NCBI RefSeq assembly: GCF_016031635.1
Contig: NZ_JACEGD010000030.1
Coordinates: forward strand, 117,505 to 181,504
From: Bradyrhizobium diversitatis
GTDB taxonomy: Bacteria; Pseudomonadota; Alphaproteobacteria; Rhizobiales; Xanthobacteraceae
DNA length: 64,000 nt
Direction: 5' to 3'
The notes below the pieces were generated by a model. The model was not told the origin of the DNA, did no database searches, and was given only the letters and a program-made list of their open reading frames with translations. The translations under genes were made by a program, and so were the position numbers. Each line of letters begins with the position of its first letter. Position 1 is the stretch's first letter. Positions 1 to 8,999 of the stretch are shown in pieces.

Positions 1-2
1 TG

Positions 3-455
3 GAGGACGTGATGACGAAGCAGGTCGTCTCGGTGCAGGAGGACACGGATCTGGCCGAGCTGGTCGACCTGATGGAGAAGAACGACATCAAGCGCGTCCC
101 CGTATTGCAGGGCAAGGCGCCCGTCGGGATCGTCACGAGGTCGAACCTGCTGCAGGCCGTGGCGAGCCTCCTGCACGAAATTCCGGATCCGACTGCCGAT
201 GACGAGCACATTCGCGAGCGCATCACGCGCGCGGTCAACGCCACGGACTGGCGTCCGATCGGCTTCGAGGTGAATGTCCGCAAAGGCATCGTGCATTTGC
301 ACGGCCTCGTCACCACCGACGAGGCGCGTCGGGCCGCGATCGTTGCCGCCGAGAGCACCGCTGGCGTCAAGGACGTTCACGACCATCTCTGCTTCGTCGA
401 CACCTATAGCGGGTTCTACGTGGAAGCGCCCGAAGACATGAGGGCCGCCGGCTGA
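3..455 (+). CDS. CBS-domain/BON-domain protein, 5'-truncated by the window edge
   Basis: The reading frame is open from the first bases, and the visible start (DVMTKQVVSV) is the beginning of a second CBS motif, so the real start lies upstream. Residues up to about 55 form the CBS repeat, ending in VGIVTRSNLL. Residues of about 70-130 (IRERITRAVN, GIVHLHGLVTT, AGVKDVHDHL) form a BON domain. CBS pairs usually bind adenine nucleotides, and BON domains are envelope- or membrane-associating modules. Rhizobial CBS-BON proteins are often found beside universal stress proteins, as here. The target is not known. The family call is firm; the function is inferred. Confidence 0.85.
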   Translation, partial: EDVMTKQVVSVQEDTDLAELVDLMEKNDIKRVPVLQGKAPVGIVTRSNLLQAVASLLHEIPDPTADDEHIRERITRAVNATDWRPIGFEVNVRKGIVHLHGLVTTDEARRAAIVAAESTAGVKDVHDHLCFVDTYSGFYVEAPEDMRAAG

Positions 456-478
456 ACTCCCCGCGGATCGAGGTCACC

Positions 479-658
479 ATGCTCGGATGGTTCGTTCGGA
501 TTCTCTTCGCCATAGCAGCGCCGATCACGGCGCTGTTCGTGGCACGTGACGCACTGAACTTCGGCTTGATCCAGACCATCGTGACCATGTTGCTCGTGAC
601 TGTCCTGGTCGGGCTGATTGCCGCCTATACCGGGCGGGACCGACAGGCCCCGCGCTAA
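479..658 (+). CDS. Small two-helix membrane protein (59 aa)
   Basis: This short gene begins 23 nt after the CBS-BON stop codon. The ATG at 479 follows a purine-rich stretch, and the frame ends with TAA at 656-658. The product starts MLGWFVRILFAIAAPITALF, has a second hydrophobic segment (TIVTMLLVTVLVGLIAAY) and ends in a short basic tail. That pattern fits a two-helix inner-membrane protein. The close spacing suggests co-transcription with the CBS-BON gene. No family is recognised. It could be a membrane partner of the CBS-BON protein, but that is only inferred from position. Confidence 0.6.
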   Translation: MLGWFVRILFAIAAPITALFVARDALNFGLIQTIVTMLLVTVLVGLIAAYTGRDRQAPR

Positions 659-820
659 CTGCCGACGCGACACGGTGGCCGGCGCCTGCCGCCGACCGGC
701 TCGCCCGCTCCTGCCGAACCGGTGCGCGAAGCCGCCCGATGGCATCGACAAGGCACAGCAAAGGTATGGCGGTGAGCCGGTACTCCAGGAGTGCAGGTGT
801 TCGCCGTGTGGCTCCGGACA

Positions 821-833
821 TCACCTTAGGTGA
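821..833. promoter_or_regulatory. Perfect 6-1-6 palindrome, possible operator
   Basis: TCACCTTAGGTGA is a perfect inverted repeat with a one-base centre. It sits 74 nt upstream of the small gene at 908, about where regulatory sites lie elsewhere in this window. It does not match the TTGA-N6-TCAA pattern, so a different regulator would be needed. A chance palindrome is possible. Confidence 0.3.
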
Positions 834-907
834 AGCTCCCAAATTTCGGACGGGCAATTTATCCGCTAGTATGGGTTTGTCAGCACGCACCGGCGAGGCG
901 CCTGCAA

Positions 908-1108
908 ATGAACCACTCGATCTACACTGCAGACAGGACAACGCATCTGAAAGTGGCCGTTACCGGATTGCTGGCTGGCATCGCCGTCGTAGCGACCACG
1001 CTGACCGTGCACTTGGCGCAGCCTGAATTGAGCTTGCAGAAGGCGAAGACTCTGGCCGTTCACCAGGCACGTCCGATGCACGCACTGACCGAAATGGCCC
1101 AACGCTAA
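908..1108 (+). CDS. Small protein with one membrane helix (66 aa)
   Basis: The open frame extends further upstream, but the ATG at 908 gives a protein with clear structure. A polar N-terminus (MNHSIYTADRTTHLK) is followed by a helix VAVTGLLAGIAVVATTL and a charged C-terminal tail. This fits a single-pass membrane protein. I recall similar short proteins being common in Bradyrhizobium genomes, without an assigned role. It forms a probable pair with the next small gene, 29 nt downstream. Confidence 0.6.
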   Translation: MNHSIYTADRTTHLKVAVTGLLAGIAVVATTLTVHLAQPELSLQKAKTLAVHQARPMHALTEMAQR

Positions 1109-1137
1109 TCGAGATCGGGCTGTTGGAGGATATTCAG

Positions 1138-1302
1138 ATGACCAACGAAGCAATCAAGGCGCTAATGATATTCGCGATGTACGGCATCCTCGAACTCGCG
1201 CTCTATTTTTCGTCGATCGCCAGATCTGCCAAGCAATCGGTGCGTTCGACACCCGGCCAGACTGCGAATCCCGATTTCACCCGTCCCGTGGCGGAGGACT
1301 AG
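1138..1302 (+). CDS. Small single-helix protein (54 aa)
   Basis: A strong ribosome-binding site (TTGGAGGA, about 1122-1129) precedes the ATG at 1138; the frame ends at TAG 1300-1302. The product has a short N-terminus, a hydrophobic segment ALMIFAMYGILELALYFSSI, and a polar tail ending in DFTRPVAED. It is probably membrane-anchored. No family is recognised. The strong ribosome-binding site and the spacing to the gene at 908 argue that it is translated. Confidence 0.55.
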   Translation: MTNEAIKALMIFAMYGILELALYFSSIARSAKQSVRSTPGQTANPDFTRPVAED

Positions 1303-1427
1303 GTCGATCGGCGCGGTCGCCCGTCGCGAGACCGCGGCGTCAGGGACGATCGTTACAATGGTTCGTCATCGAGGATGGTTCTGCCTGCAGCGAGACGAAG
1401 TCACCGCCGCCGTAATCGAACAGGGGC

Positions 1428-1441
1428 TTGATCGAGATCAA
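1428..1441. promoter_or_regulatory. FixK/Fnr-type site 1 (distal)
   Basis: TTGATCGAGATCAA matches TTGA-N6-TCAA exactly. It lies 155 nt upstream of the GH1 start. Together with flanking bases (1428-1446) it is the inverted counterpart of the site at 1509-1527, so the two may bind two dimers or serve opposite directions. Confidence 0.65.
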
Positions 1442-1513
1442 CCGCCCGGCCGCGATCGAGGGCCCCGCGCTAGATCCCCGCTCGCCTCCCCTCGCCCGTT
1501 GCTTGCCTGGCGG

Positions 1514-1527
1514 TTGATCTCGGTCAA
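1514..1527. promoter_or_regulatory. FixK/Fnr-type site 2, upstream of the GH1 gene
   Basis: TTGATCTCGGTCAA matches TTGA-N6-TCAA exactly and ends 69 nt before the GH1 ATG at 1597. This fits a class II activator site plus a short leader. The 294-nt gap between 1302 and 1597 holds this site and site 1 and nothing else recognised. Confidence 0.75.
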
Positions 1528-1596
1528 ACGTCGATCGGCAAAGAGCAGCATTGTGTACCGAACATGATCTGAACTGCGCCATCTCAAGGCAGGCAC

Positions 1597-3033
1597 ATGA
1601 CAACGACAGACGGAGCCGCTCCCTCACCTCAAACGCGCGTGCCGGCACCAGAACCATTTCTGTGGGGCGTCTCGACCTCGAGCTTCCAGATCGAGGGCGC
1701 GTCCCATGTGGATGGGCGCGGCGACAGCATATGGGACAGCTATTGCCGGCAGAAGGGCCGCATCAAGAATGGCGATACCGGCGATATCGCCTGCGATCAC
1801 TATCATCGCTACCGTGAAGACATCGCGACGATGCGCGATATCGGCGTCGGCGCCTACCGCTTCTCGATCTCGTGGCCGCGCATCCTGCCTCGCGGTCGCG
1901 GGGCCGCGAACGAGGCGGGCCTCGATTTCTACGACAGGCTCGTCGATGCACTCCTGGCTGCCGGCATAGAACCCTGGGTCTGTCTCTATCACTGGGATCT
2001 GCCGCAGGCGCTGCAGGACCTCGGCGGCTGGCAGAACCGGGACATCGCGGGATGGTTCGCCGATTATGCCGCGCTGGCGGCCCACCGCTTCGGCGACCGC
2101 GTCAAGCGGTTCGCCACCTTCAACGAGCCATGCGTATTCACGCTATTCGGATACGGTCTCGGCTGGAACGCGCCCGGCATTGCCGACAGGAGCGCTGTGC
2201 ACCGGGCCATTCACCACGTGAACCTCAGTCATGGCCGCGCCATCGACGTGCTCCGGCAATCGGTGACGGATGCATCGCTCGGTGCCATTCACAACCGCCA
2301 GCCCTGTTATCCCGTTACCACGCGGGAGGAGGATGTTGCGGCGACGCGGCGCTTTGCGCCGTACTGGAATGACGCATTCCCGTATCCGCAGCACTTTGCC
2401 CACTATCCCCTCGAGCTTGCCGAGGCCATCGAGCCTTACGTCAAGCCCGGCGACATAGCGCAGATCGCGCGGCCGGTCGACTGGTTCGGGCTCAACCATT
2501 ATTCGCCGCACTACGTCAAGGCCGACAGCAATCCGATCGGCGCCGGCTTCGGTGCACCGCCGGATGGCGTGCACCGGACTGTTATCGGCTGGCCCATCAT
2601 TCCCGACGCGTTCCGCGATACGCTGCTCGACATCCACCGGCGCTTCCGGTTGCCGATCTACGTGCTGGAGAACGGAACCGCCGCGGACGACAAGCCGGAC
2701 GATACAGGCCGCGTTCAGGACACCGCACGAATTGCCTATCTCGACGCCTATACAAGGGCAATGCAGGAAGCGATGCGAGCCGGAGCCGACGTCAAGGGCT
2801 ATTTCGTGTGGTCGCTGCTCGACAATTTCGAGTGGGCATCGGGCTACTCGCAGCGCTTCGGTCTCGCTCATGTCGATTTTGCCACGCAGAAGCGAACCCC
2901 GAAAGCGTCGGCGAACTGGTATTCCGATCTCATCCGGTCGGCACGACGGTCGCAGATTGCCGCAGACCGTGCGGGGCTCGACAACGTGACGGCAATGCCC
3001 GGCGCGATGGCCGCCTCCACGGTCTCCAGCTAG
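1597..3033 (+). CDS. Glycoside hydrolase family 1, beta-glucosidase-like (478 aa)
   Basis: This is a full-length GH1 enzyme, which hydrolyses terminal beta-glycosides by a retaining mechanism. The N-terminal FLWGVSTSSFQIEG and the ISWPRILP segment are family signatures. The acid/base Glu is in TFNEP (about residues 174-178) and the nucleophile is in YVLENG (Glu about 358). No signal peptide is visible, so it should be cytoplasmic. The next gene, a PfkB-type kinase, starts 4 nt after its stop, suggesting joint handling of an imported glucoside. Two TTGA-N6-TCAA sites upstream imply low-oxygen induction. The natural substrate cannot be read from sequence. Confidence 0.93.
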   Translation: MTTTDGAAPSPQTRVPAPEPFLWGVSTSSFQIEGASHVDGRGDSIWDSYCRQKGRIKNGDTGDIACDHYHRYREDIATMRDIGVGAYRFSISWPRILPRGRGAANEAGLDFYDRLVDALLAAGIEPWVCLYHWDLPQALQDLGGWQNRDIAGWFADYAALAAHRFGDRVKRFATFNEPCVFTLFGYGLGWNAPGIADRSAVHRAIHHVNLSHGRAIDVLRQSVTDASLGAIHNRQPCYPVTTREEDVAATRRFAPYWNDAFPYPQHFAHYPLELAEAIEPYVKPGDIAQIARPVDWFGLNHYSPHYVKADSNPIGAGFGAPPDGVHRTVIGWPIIPDAFRDTLLDIHRRFRLPIYVLENGTAADDKPDDTGRVQDTARIAYLDAYTRAMQEAMRAGADVKGYFVWSLLDNFEWASGYSQRFGLAHVDFATQKRTPKASANWYSDLIRSARRSQIAADRAGLDNVTAMPGAMAASTVSS

Positions 3034-3037
3034 GCCG

Positions 3038-3977
3038 ATGAGCGCGATCCTCACGATCACGCCCAATCCGGCGGTCGACGTGTCGACAACAGTGGACAGG
3101 ATCGTTCCTGTCGCCAAGCTGCGCGGCATCGGGCAGCGCCGCGATCCCGGCGGCGGCGGCATCAACGTTGCGCGCGTGGTCAAGCGCCTCGGCGGCAATG
3201 CCACCGCGCTCTATCCAGTGGGCGGCCTCACGGGAGACCTGCTGCGTCAATTGCTGGACAAGGAGGGCGTCGAAAGCCTGACCTTTCCGATCGCGGGCGA
3301 GACCCGACAAGACTTCTTCGTCCGCGAGATCGGCACGGGCCAGCCCTATCGATTCATCCTACCAGGGCCGCCTCTTGCAGAGCACGAATGGCAGAGATGC
3401 CTTGCCCTGCTGTCGGCGCTGCAGCCGTTTCCCAGCTTCGTGGTTGCCAGCGGAAGCCTGCCGGCAGGCGTGCCCGACGACTTCTATGCAAGGGTCGCAA
3501 GGATCGTCAAGCAGCGCGGCGCCAAGATGATCCCTGATCTCCGGTCAGGCCCTTGTTGCTGCGGTGGCGGAAGGAGTCGAACTGGTCAAGCCGAACCTGC
3601 GGGAGATGCGCGAGCTGGTCGGCCACGAGCCGTCCGATTCCGCCGAATGGGAAGCCGCCGCCGGAACGCTGGTACGCAGCGGCAAAGCGGCGATGGTCGC
3701 CCTCACGATGGGACATCTCGGCGCCGCGCTGGTGACGAGCGACCGCGTGTGGCGCGCCAAACCTCTGGCGATCGTGCCCGTCGGCGGCGTCGGCGCAGGT
3801 GACAGTTTTCTCGGCGCGCTGGTTTACGGTTTGGCATCCGGAGCCAGCCTCGAACACTGCTTTCGACAGGCGGTCGCTGCCGGCGCCGCCGCCCTGCTCA
3901 ATCCCGGCACAGAACTCAGCCGGCCCGACGACGTCAAACGCCTCGCCGAGCAGGTCATTCTCTCTACGGCAATCTGA
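3038..3977 (+). pseudogene. pfkB: PfkB-type sugar-phosphate kinase with a frameshift
   Basis: The N-terminal half (TITPNPAVDVSTTVDRI, GGGGINVARVVKRLGG) and C-terminal half (LVKPNLREMREL, GAGDSFLG with the catalytic Asp) match E. coli Pfk-2-like/1-phosphofructokinases, which phosphorylate fructose-6-P or a related sugar phosphate. The halves are in different frames. The break is at about 3539, just after the codons for MIPD: one base remains where a full codon is expected before SGQAL. A frame-restored product would be about 312 residues, normal for the family. It follows the GH1 gene by 4 nt, and its end overlaps the convergent ABC-type gene by 14 nt. It may be a true pseudogene or a sequencing error. 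Confidence 0.85.
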
Positions 3978-5097
3978 CCGAGCCGGTCGGAAGCGCCGGG
4001 GGCTCTGCCTGCTGCGGCGGCGTTTCCCGGTTGAGGCGGTCGAGCGACAGCAGAAGACCGCCGACCCGTTCCAGCGACGACCTCCAATCGGCGATACGCG
4101 CGTAATTGTCGACAACCCAGTTGAACGAGGCCTGCACCAGAGTGAAGGCCGCGGCGGCTTGCGTGAGCTCGCCCAGCGTCATGGCTCCGGAAAGAAATTT
4201 CGGCGCGCAAAGCACCAGGCCGATGATCGGCGCCAGAAGCGTGTTTCCATGTGACACGATCGTCGTCCGCATCAGTTGCCAGCACAGGCGGCGCCATTGA
4301 TCGATGGTGGCCCCGAGCGCACCGCGAACGTCACGGCAGACTTCCGACCGTCGGTCTCGCGGCGCGGCACCCTCCCCGATATCGCGGAGCTCATGAGCCG
4401 CCGTGATCAACTCCGCCTCGGCCTGGTTCTTGATCTGAACCAGCCGGGTCAGGGGCGCCCCGACCAGCGTCATCGCGGTCGTCACGATGCCGGAATAGAG
4501 CGCGACACCGATGACCAGGTAGCCCGGGATCCGGATGGAATGACTTCCCACAGGGAGCGCGATGTCGCCACCGACGGTCCAGAGAATCTGGATGAAAATG
4601 ACCGCGCTGAGCAGCGCGGATACGAGCCCGAGCGCAAGGTCGATTGGAGCATCCGTAGCGATCCTGACGTCCTCGGCGATCCGGTATTCGGGAATCTGCT
4701 GCTCGCTCTGCACCGCCGCGAGGCGGGCATAACGGTCATCCTCGACCCAATAGTCGATCACTTTCCCGGTCAGCCATTCCCGCCACTTTCTTTGCACGGT
4801 CATGCGGCCCCAGACCGACGTGACGGCGAGCGTGACGCTGCCGAGGCACAGAGGGACGAGCAGGAACGCCTGCCCTCTCAGCCGCGCAGGATCGCGGCTC
4901 TCCAGCGCATCGAAGAAGTCGCGATTCCAGTAGTTGAAGCGAAATTGCACGTAGAGCTGAAGGACGACGACGGTCACCAACAGCACGCATAGCATCCATA
5001 CGCGCCAGGCCGATGCTCCCCGCCAGAAGCCGGAGGCGCTCTGCCAAAATCGCGACTTCGCCCGCGAAGAGCCGTTCTGGGCCGGTTCGATCATCAT
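3964..5097 (-). CDS. SbmA/BacA-like transporter, membrane domain only (377 aa)
   Basis: The product has the multi-helix architecture of SbmA/BacA and the YddA membrane domain. Signatures include FRFNYWNRDFFDALESRD, WREWLTGKVIDYWV, the DVRIATDAPIDLALGL region and a C-terminal FNWVVDNYARIADWRSS. No Walker A or ABC signature is present, as in true BacA/SbmA, which are driven by the proton gradient and import peptides or modify lipid handling. The gene is divergent from ppsA; a one-mismatch FixK-like site lies 36 nt upstream. The coupling segment after AEAELITAAHELRD diverges from YddA but still looks plausible. The transported substrate is unknown. Confidence 0.8.
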   Translation of the reverse strand: MMIEPAQNGSSRAKSRFWQSASGFWRGASAWRVWMLCVLLVTVVVLQLYVQFRFNYWNRDFFDALESRDPARLRGQAFLLVPLCLGSVTLAVTSVWGRMTVQRKWREWLTGKVIDYWVEDDRYARLAAVQSEQQIPEYRIAEDVRIATDAPIDLALGLVSALLSAVIFIQILWTVGGDIALPVGSHSIRIPGYLVIGVALYSGIVTTAMTLVGAPLTRLVQIKNQAEAELITAAHELRDIGEGAAPRDRRSEVCRDVRGALGATIDQWRRLCWQLMRTTIVSHGNTLLAPIIGLVLCAPKFLSGAMTLGELTQAAAAFTLVQASFNWVVDNYARIADWRSSLERVGGLLLSLDRLNRETPPQQAEPPALPTGSVRLP

Positions 5098-5133
5098 CGA
5101 CGTTCACAGCTAAAGCGGGCATGAGCTGCGCAC

Positions 5134-5147
5134 TTGATCTTTCGCAA
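5134..5147. promoter_or_regulatory. Degenerate FixK-type site between divergent genes
   Basis: TTGATCTTTCGCAA differs from TTGA-N6-TCAA at one position. It lies 69 nt upstream of the ppsA start and 36 nt upstream of the SbmA-like gene. The spacing to ppsA equals that of the exact sites in this window, which supports a weak site. Confidence 0.45.
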
Positions 5148-5216
5148 ACCGACGGCGCGGAGATGCGCCAAAGTCGTCGCCATTCAGACCCATTTTGCAG
5201 CGCGGGAGAATGCGCG

Positions 5217-7636
5217 ATGGACGCATCGAGCTACATTCGCTGGTTCGGGGACATATGTCTCGCCGACGTGCCGCTGGTCGGAGGCAAGACCGCATCCCTG
5301 GGCGAATTGTATTCGGCGCTGACGCCCGAGGGCGTCAAAGTCCCGAACGGCTTTGCGCTGACCGCGGCCGCATATCGGGACGCCCTGACCGAGGCGGGCG
5401 CATGGGACAAGCTCGGCCGGCTCCTCGCCGGCGTCGACAAGCGGCGGATCGCCGATCTTGCCCGCCGCGCCGCCGCCGCGCGCGCGATCGTCTACGCGGC
5501 GACCGACCGGGAGGATCTGCGCGATCAGGTCAGGCAGGCGTATCGTCAGCTGGAGCAGGAATACGGACGCAACGTCGCGGTCGCGGTCCGCAGTTCGGCC
5601 ACGGCCGAGGACCTTCCGACCGCAAGCTTTGCCGGTCAGCACGACAGCTTTCTCAACATCCGGGGCGCGGACGGACTGATGGAGGCCTGCCGCCGCTGCT
5701 TTGCTTCACTGTTCACGGACCGTGCGATCTCCTATCGGATCGACAATGGCTTCGATCACTTCAAGTCGCGCTGTCGGTTGCCGTGATGAAGATGGTCCGC
5801 TCGGATCTTGCGGCAAGCGGCGTCACCTTCACGCTCGATACCGAGACCGGCTTTCGCGACGTCGTATTCGTGACCGGGGTCTACGGGCTCGGCGAGAATA
5901 TCGTGCAGGGCGTCGTCGACCCCGATGAATTCTACGTTCACAAGCCGACCTTCAACGCCGGCTTCCGCGCGGTTCTGTCGCGCCGCCTGGGATCCAAGGC
6001 AAAGCGGATGGTCTACGGCCGCGGGCACAACACGACCCGGAACGAGGCAACGCCGGCAAATGCGCGCCGGCAATTCTGCATCAATGACGACGAAGTCCTG
6101 ACGCTGGCCGAATGCGCGATGCTCGTCGAGAAGCATTACTCGCAAAAGTCAGGCAAGCCGACCCCGATGGACGTGGAATGGGCCAAGGACGGCAAGGACG
6201 GCGCGCTCTACATCATCCAGGCCCGGCCCGAGACGGTCGCCTCGCGGCGGAAGCCGGAGGCACTCGAGAGCTATGTCCTGAAATCGTCCGGGACGGCGCT
6301 GGCCGAAGGCCGTGCCGTCGGGGAAAAGATCGCGGCCGGGCGCATCCGACTGATCAGGAACGAGCGGGATCTCCAAAAATTCCGTCCGGGCGAGGTGCTT
6401 GTCGCGACGGCCACGCGCCCGGACTGGGAGCCCGTCATGAAGCTCGCCGCCGCGATCGTGACCGATCATGGCGGCCGCACCTGCCATGCCGCCATCATCG
6501 CACGCGAACTCGGGGTGCCCGCGGTGGTCGGAACGGGCGGTTTCAGCAAGAGGGCGAAGACCGGCACGGCTGTGACGGTGTCCTGCGCGGAAGGTGACAT
6601 CGGTCACGTCTTCGAGGGCACCCTGCCCTACGACGTCGAACGGACCGCGACCGAAAGCGTGCAGAAGCCGCGCACCGAAATCATGGTGAACCTCGGCAAT
6701 CCCGAGGTCGCGTTCAAGACCGCATCCCTGCCGAGCGATGGCGTTGGCCTCGCCCGGATGGAATTCATCATCAACCAGCATATCGGAATCCATCCGATGG
6801 CGCTCGCCTGCCCCGACAAGGTGACCTCAGGGCGGGACCGGCGCAAGATCAAGCTGCTGACCGCACGCCACAAGCAGCCGTCGGAGTTCTTTGTCGAGCG
6901 GCTTTCGGAGGGCGTCGGCACCATCGCTGCGGCGTTCTATCCCCGGCCGGTGATCGTGCGCCTGTCCGATTTCAAGACCAATGAATATGCGAACCTTCTC
7001 GGCGGCGCCGATTTCGAGCCTCGCGAGGAGAACCCGATGCTCGGCTTTCGGGGCGCAGCGCGCTACGCGCACCCCGCCTATGCGCAAGGATTTGCGCTGG
7101 AATGCGCTGCATTGAAGCGGGTGCGCGAGGCGATGGGCCTCACCAATCTCAAAATCATGGTTCCGTTCTGCCGGCGTGTCGAGGAAGCGCGCAAGGTCAT
7201 TGCAGCCATGGCAACTCATGGCCTCAAGCGGGGTGAGAACGGCCTGGAGATATTCATGATGTGCGAGATCCCGAACAACGTCATCCTGATCGACCAGTTC
7301 GCGCAATTATTCGACGGTTTCTCCATCGGCTCCAATGATCTCACCCAGCTGACGCTCGGCGTCGACCGCGACTCCGAGATCGTCGCCTTCGACTTCGACG
7401 AGCGCGATCCCGGCATGCTGCAAATGCTGTCGATGGCCGTGCTTGGCGCCAAGCGTAACCGGCGCCACGTCGGCATCTGCGACGAGGCTCCCGCCAACTA
7501 TCCGGAGATCGCGAAATACCTGGCTGAGCTCGGGATCGATTCGATCAGCGTGAATCCGTCGAGTGTGTTGCGGACCATCAAGATCGTCCGCACTGCGGAG
7601 CGCGACAGTGGGGAAGGCCGGCGGGCTGCGGGCTAG
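5217..7636 (+). pseudogene. ppsA: Phosphoenolpyruvate synthase with one frameshift
   Basis: PEP synthase converts pyruvate and ATP to PEP, AMP and phosphate. The ATG at 5217 starts MDASSYIRWFGDI; the ATP-grasp N-terminal part (AVAVRSSATAEDLPTASFAG) runs to about residue 182, where the frame closes at a TGA near 5786. One frame over, the protein continues as VALSVAVMKMVRSDLAASG to the stop at 7636. The phosphohistidine segment (GGRTCHAAIIARELGVPA) and the C-terminal PEP-binding domain (IGSNDLTQLTLGVDRDSE, GICDEAPANYP) are intact. One missing base at about 5765 explains it; restored length is about 805 residues, normal for PpsA. Genuine mutation and sequencing error cannot be separated here. 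Confidence 0.88.
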
Positions 7637-7648
7637 AGTGCGATGAGT

Positions 7649-7825
7649 TTAGGACGAGCCGTCACTCCTGCGATGTACGCCAAGCGCCTGACGCACCTCA
7701 TCGTCCTCGAGGGCATCCCTGATCGCGCGGTCGGCCGGCCTGGTCTCCAGGACCGGTGCGTCGCGCTCAGGTGCGGGCACCTCCGCCTTTCGCTTCGCCC
7801 CGCTCTTCTGGCCATCCTTGTCCAT
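7649..7825 (-). CDS. Small charged hypothetical protein (58 aa)
   Basis: The ATG at 7825 is preceded by CAGGAGAG, a good ribosome-binding site, which favours it over the longer open frame that runs back into the repeat at 7853. The product is hydrophilic, starts MDKDGQKSGAKRKAEVPAPE and has an acidic segment AIRDALEDDEVRQALGVHR. It has no signal peptide or membrane helix and no recognised family. It converges on ppsA and sits downstream of the universal stress protein gene, so it may share that transcript. Confidence 0.45.
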   Translation of the reverse strand: MDKDGQKSGAKRKAEVPAPERDAPVLETRPADRAIRDALEDDEVRQALGVHRRSDGSS

Positions 7826-7852
7826 TGCACACTCTCCTGGGACGTGGACGTC

Positions 7853-7956
7853 AGAGCCTTTTCCGTTCCGATGGAATCGGAACGGGGCTCTAGACTCTTG
7901 TTTTGACGCGTTTTCCTGACGCGAACCGGTATCCACTTCGCTCGAAAACGCTCTAG
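7853..7956. repeat. Bradyrhizobium-type intergenic palindromic repeat
   Basis: The stretch has two parts. A hairpin at 7853-7891 pairs AGAGCC with GGCTCT and CCGTTCCGAT with AATCGGAACGG. The segment 7889-7956 carries GACGCGAACCGGTATCCAC and ends in GAAAACGCTCTAG, whose CTCTAG matches the CTCTAG at 7888-7893. Near-identical sequences are, from memory, dispersed between genes in Bradyrhizobium. It overlaps the stop codon of the universal stress protein gene and may also act as a terminator. Confidence 0.65.
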
Positions 7957-8786
7957 TGCGACATCAGCAGGCAGACCGGAGCGTGCCGCAGAAGGCTCTG
8001 CGTCATGCCGCCGAAGACCCACTCGCCCAACCGGCTGTGCCCGTAGCCTCCGGTCACGATGAGGTCGGCGCCGACGTCGGCGGCCAGCCGAACGAGGTAG
8101 CCCGCGTCAGGCTCCGCCGTATGCACGCGCACCTCGTGCTGGCAGCTCACGCCGTGACGCTGAAGATATCTGGTCACGTCCCGCACCCGGTCTCGCGCCG
8201 CATCCTGTTCGCTCGACGTGCAGATTTCGGCGACCGTGACCTGCGAAGCGCGGGTCAGAAACGGCAGCGCGTCCCGAACGGCCAGGCGCGACTCCCGGGC
8301 ATCCTTCCAGCCGACCACGATCCGATCGCCCGAAAATCGGGTGACGCCGTCCGGCACCGACAGGATCGGACGGCCCAGCCGCAACATCGCTCCCGCCGCA
8401 TCGAGGTGGCGGGAGTAATTCGGCTTCAGCTGGCTGCGCCGCACCACGACGACGTCCGCCGCCCTGGACTGCTCGACCAGGAACTCGGTCGGAAAGCCGA
8501 TCGTCCAGCGCCATTCCACCTTTTCATTCGGCAGGCGAACGATGCGCCTGAACCACGCCTCCTTGTCCGACAGCGTTGCGCGTATGCGCTCGAGATCCTC
8601 CGCACTCGTCTGTTCGATGATCACGCCTTCGGCTACGAACGGTGGATCGATTGCGATGGCCGAGACGCCGAGCAAGGCGGCTTCAAAGCCGTTCGCGACC
8701 GCCTCGGCGACGGCGATCTGGCCTTCGTCCTGCTGCTCGGAATCGACGTAGACCATGACGCTGGCAAGAGAGCTGGCAAGAGACAT
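7953..8786 (-). CDS. Tandem universal stress protein (UspA family, 277 aa)
   Basis: Two UspA-fold halves are joined, with about 150 residues in the first. The second ends in the ATP-binding pattern G-x2-G-x9-G(S/T), seen as TGGYGHSRLGEWVFGGMTQ. The first half lacks a clear copy of that motif. The start at 8786 follows GGAGCA. An exact TTGA-N6-TCAA site lies 55 nt upstream, matching low-oxygen induction of Usp proteins known in related bacteria. The stop codon falls inside the intergenic repeat. Its role is likely survival under oxygen or energy limitation; no partner is known. Confidence 0.9.
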   Translation of the reverse strand: MSLASSLASVMVYVDSEQQDEGQIAVAEAVANGFEAALLGVSAIAIDPPFVAEGVIIEQTSAEDLERIRATLSDKEAWFRRIVRLPNEKVEWRWTIGFPTEFLVEQSRAADVVVVRRSQLKPNYSRHLDAAGAMLRLGRPILSVPDGVTRFSGDRIVVGWKDARESRLAVRDALPFLTRASQVTVAEICTSSEQDAARDRVRDVTRYLQRHGVSCQHEVRVHTAEPDAGYLVRLAADVGADLIVTGGYGHSRLGEWVFGGMTQSLLRHAPVCLLMSH

Positions 8787-8841
8787 GTCATTGCTCCATT
8801 ACTCGAATGGGACTCTTATCTCGCGTTTCCCGATCGTCCCG

Positions 8842-8855
8842 TTGACGCAAATCAA
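8842..8855. promoter_or_regulatory. FixK/Fnr-type site upstream of the Usp gene
   Basis: TTGACGCAAATCAA matches TTGA-N6-TCAA and lies 55 nt upstream of the universal stress protein ATG at 8786, transcribed leftwards. Confidence 0.78.
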
Positions 8856-8999
8856 GCGGTTCGGTCGCGCTCCTTGATCCCGAACAATCCCGCTGGCCCG
8901 GCGGCAAGATGCCGAGAACCGGCTCCCGCTCGAGGAGCGTCAGATCAAGCGTGTGCCGATCATCGCGTGCTCCGGCTCCGCGGCGACCCTTGATGGCGA

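Noticed and set aside
2143..3204. 353-aa open frame on the - strand
   Set aside because: It is antisense to the GH1 gene and has no recognisable fold.
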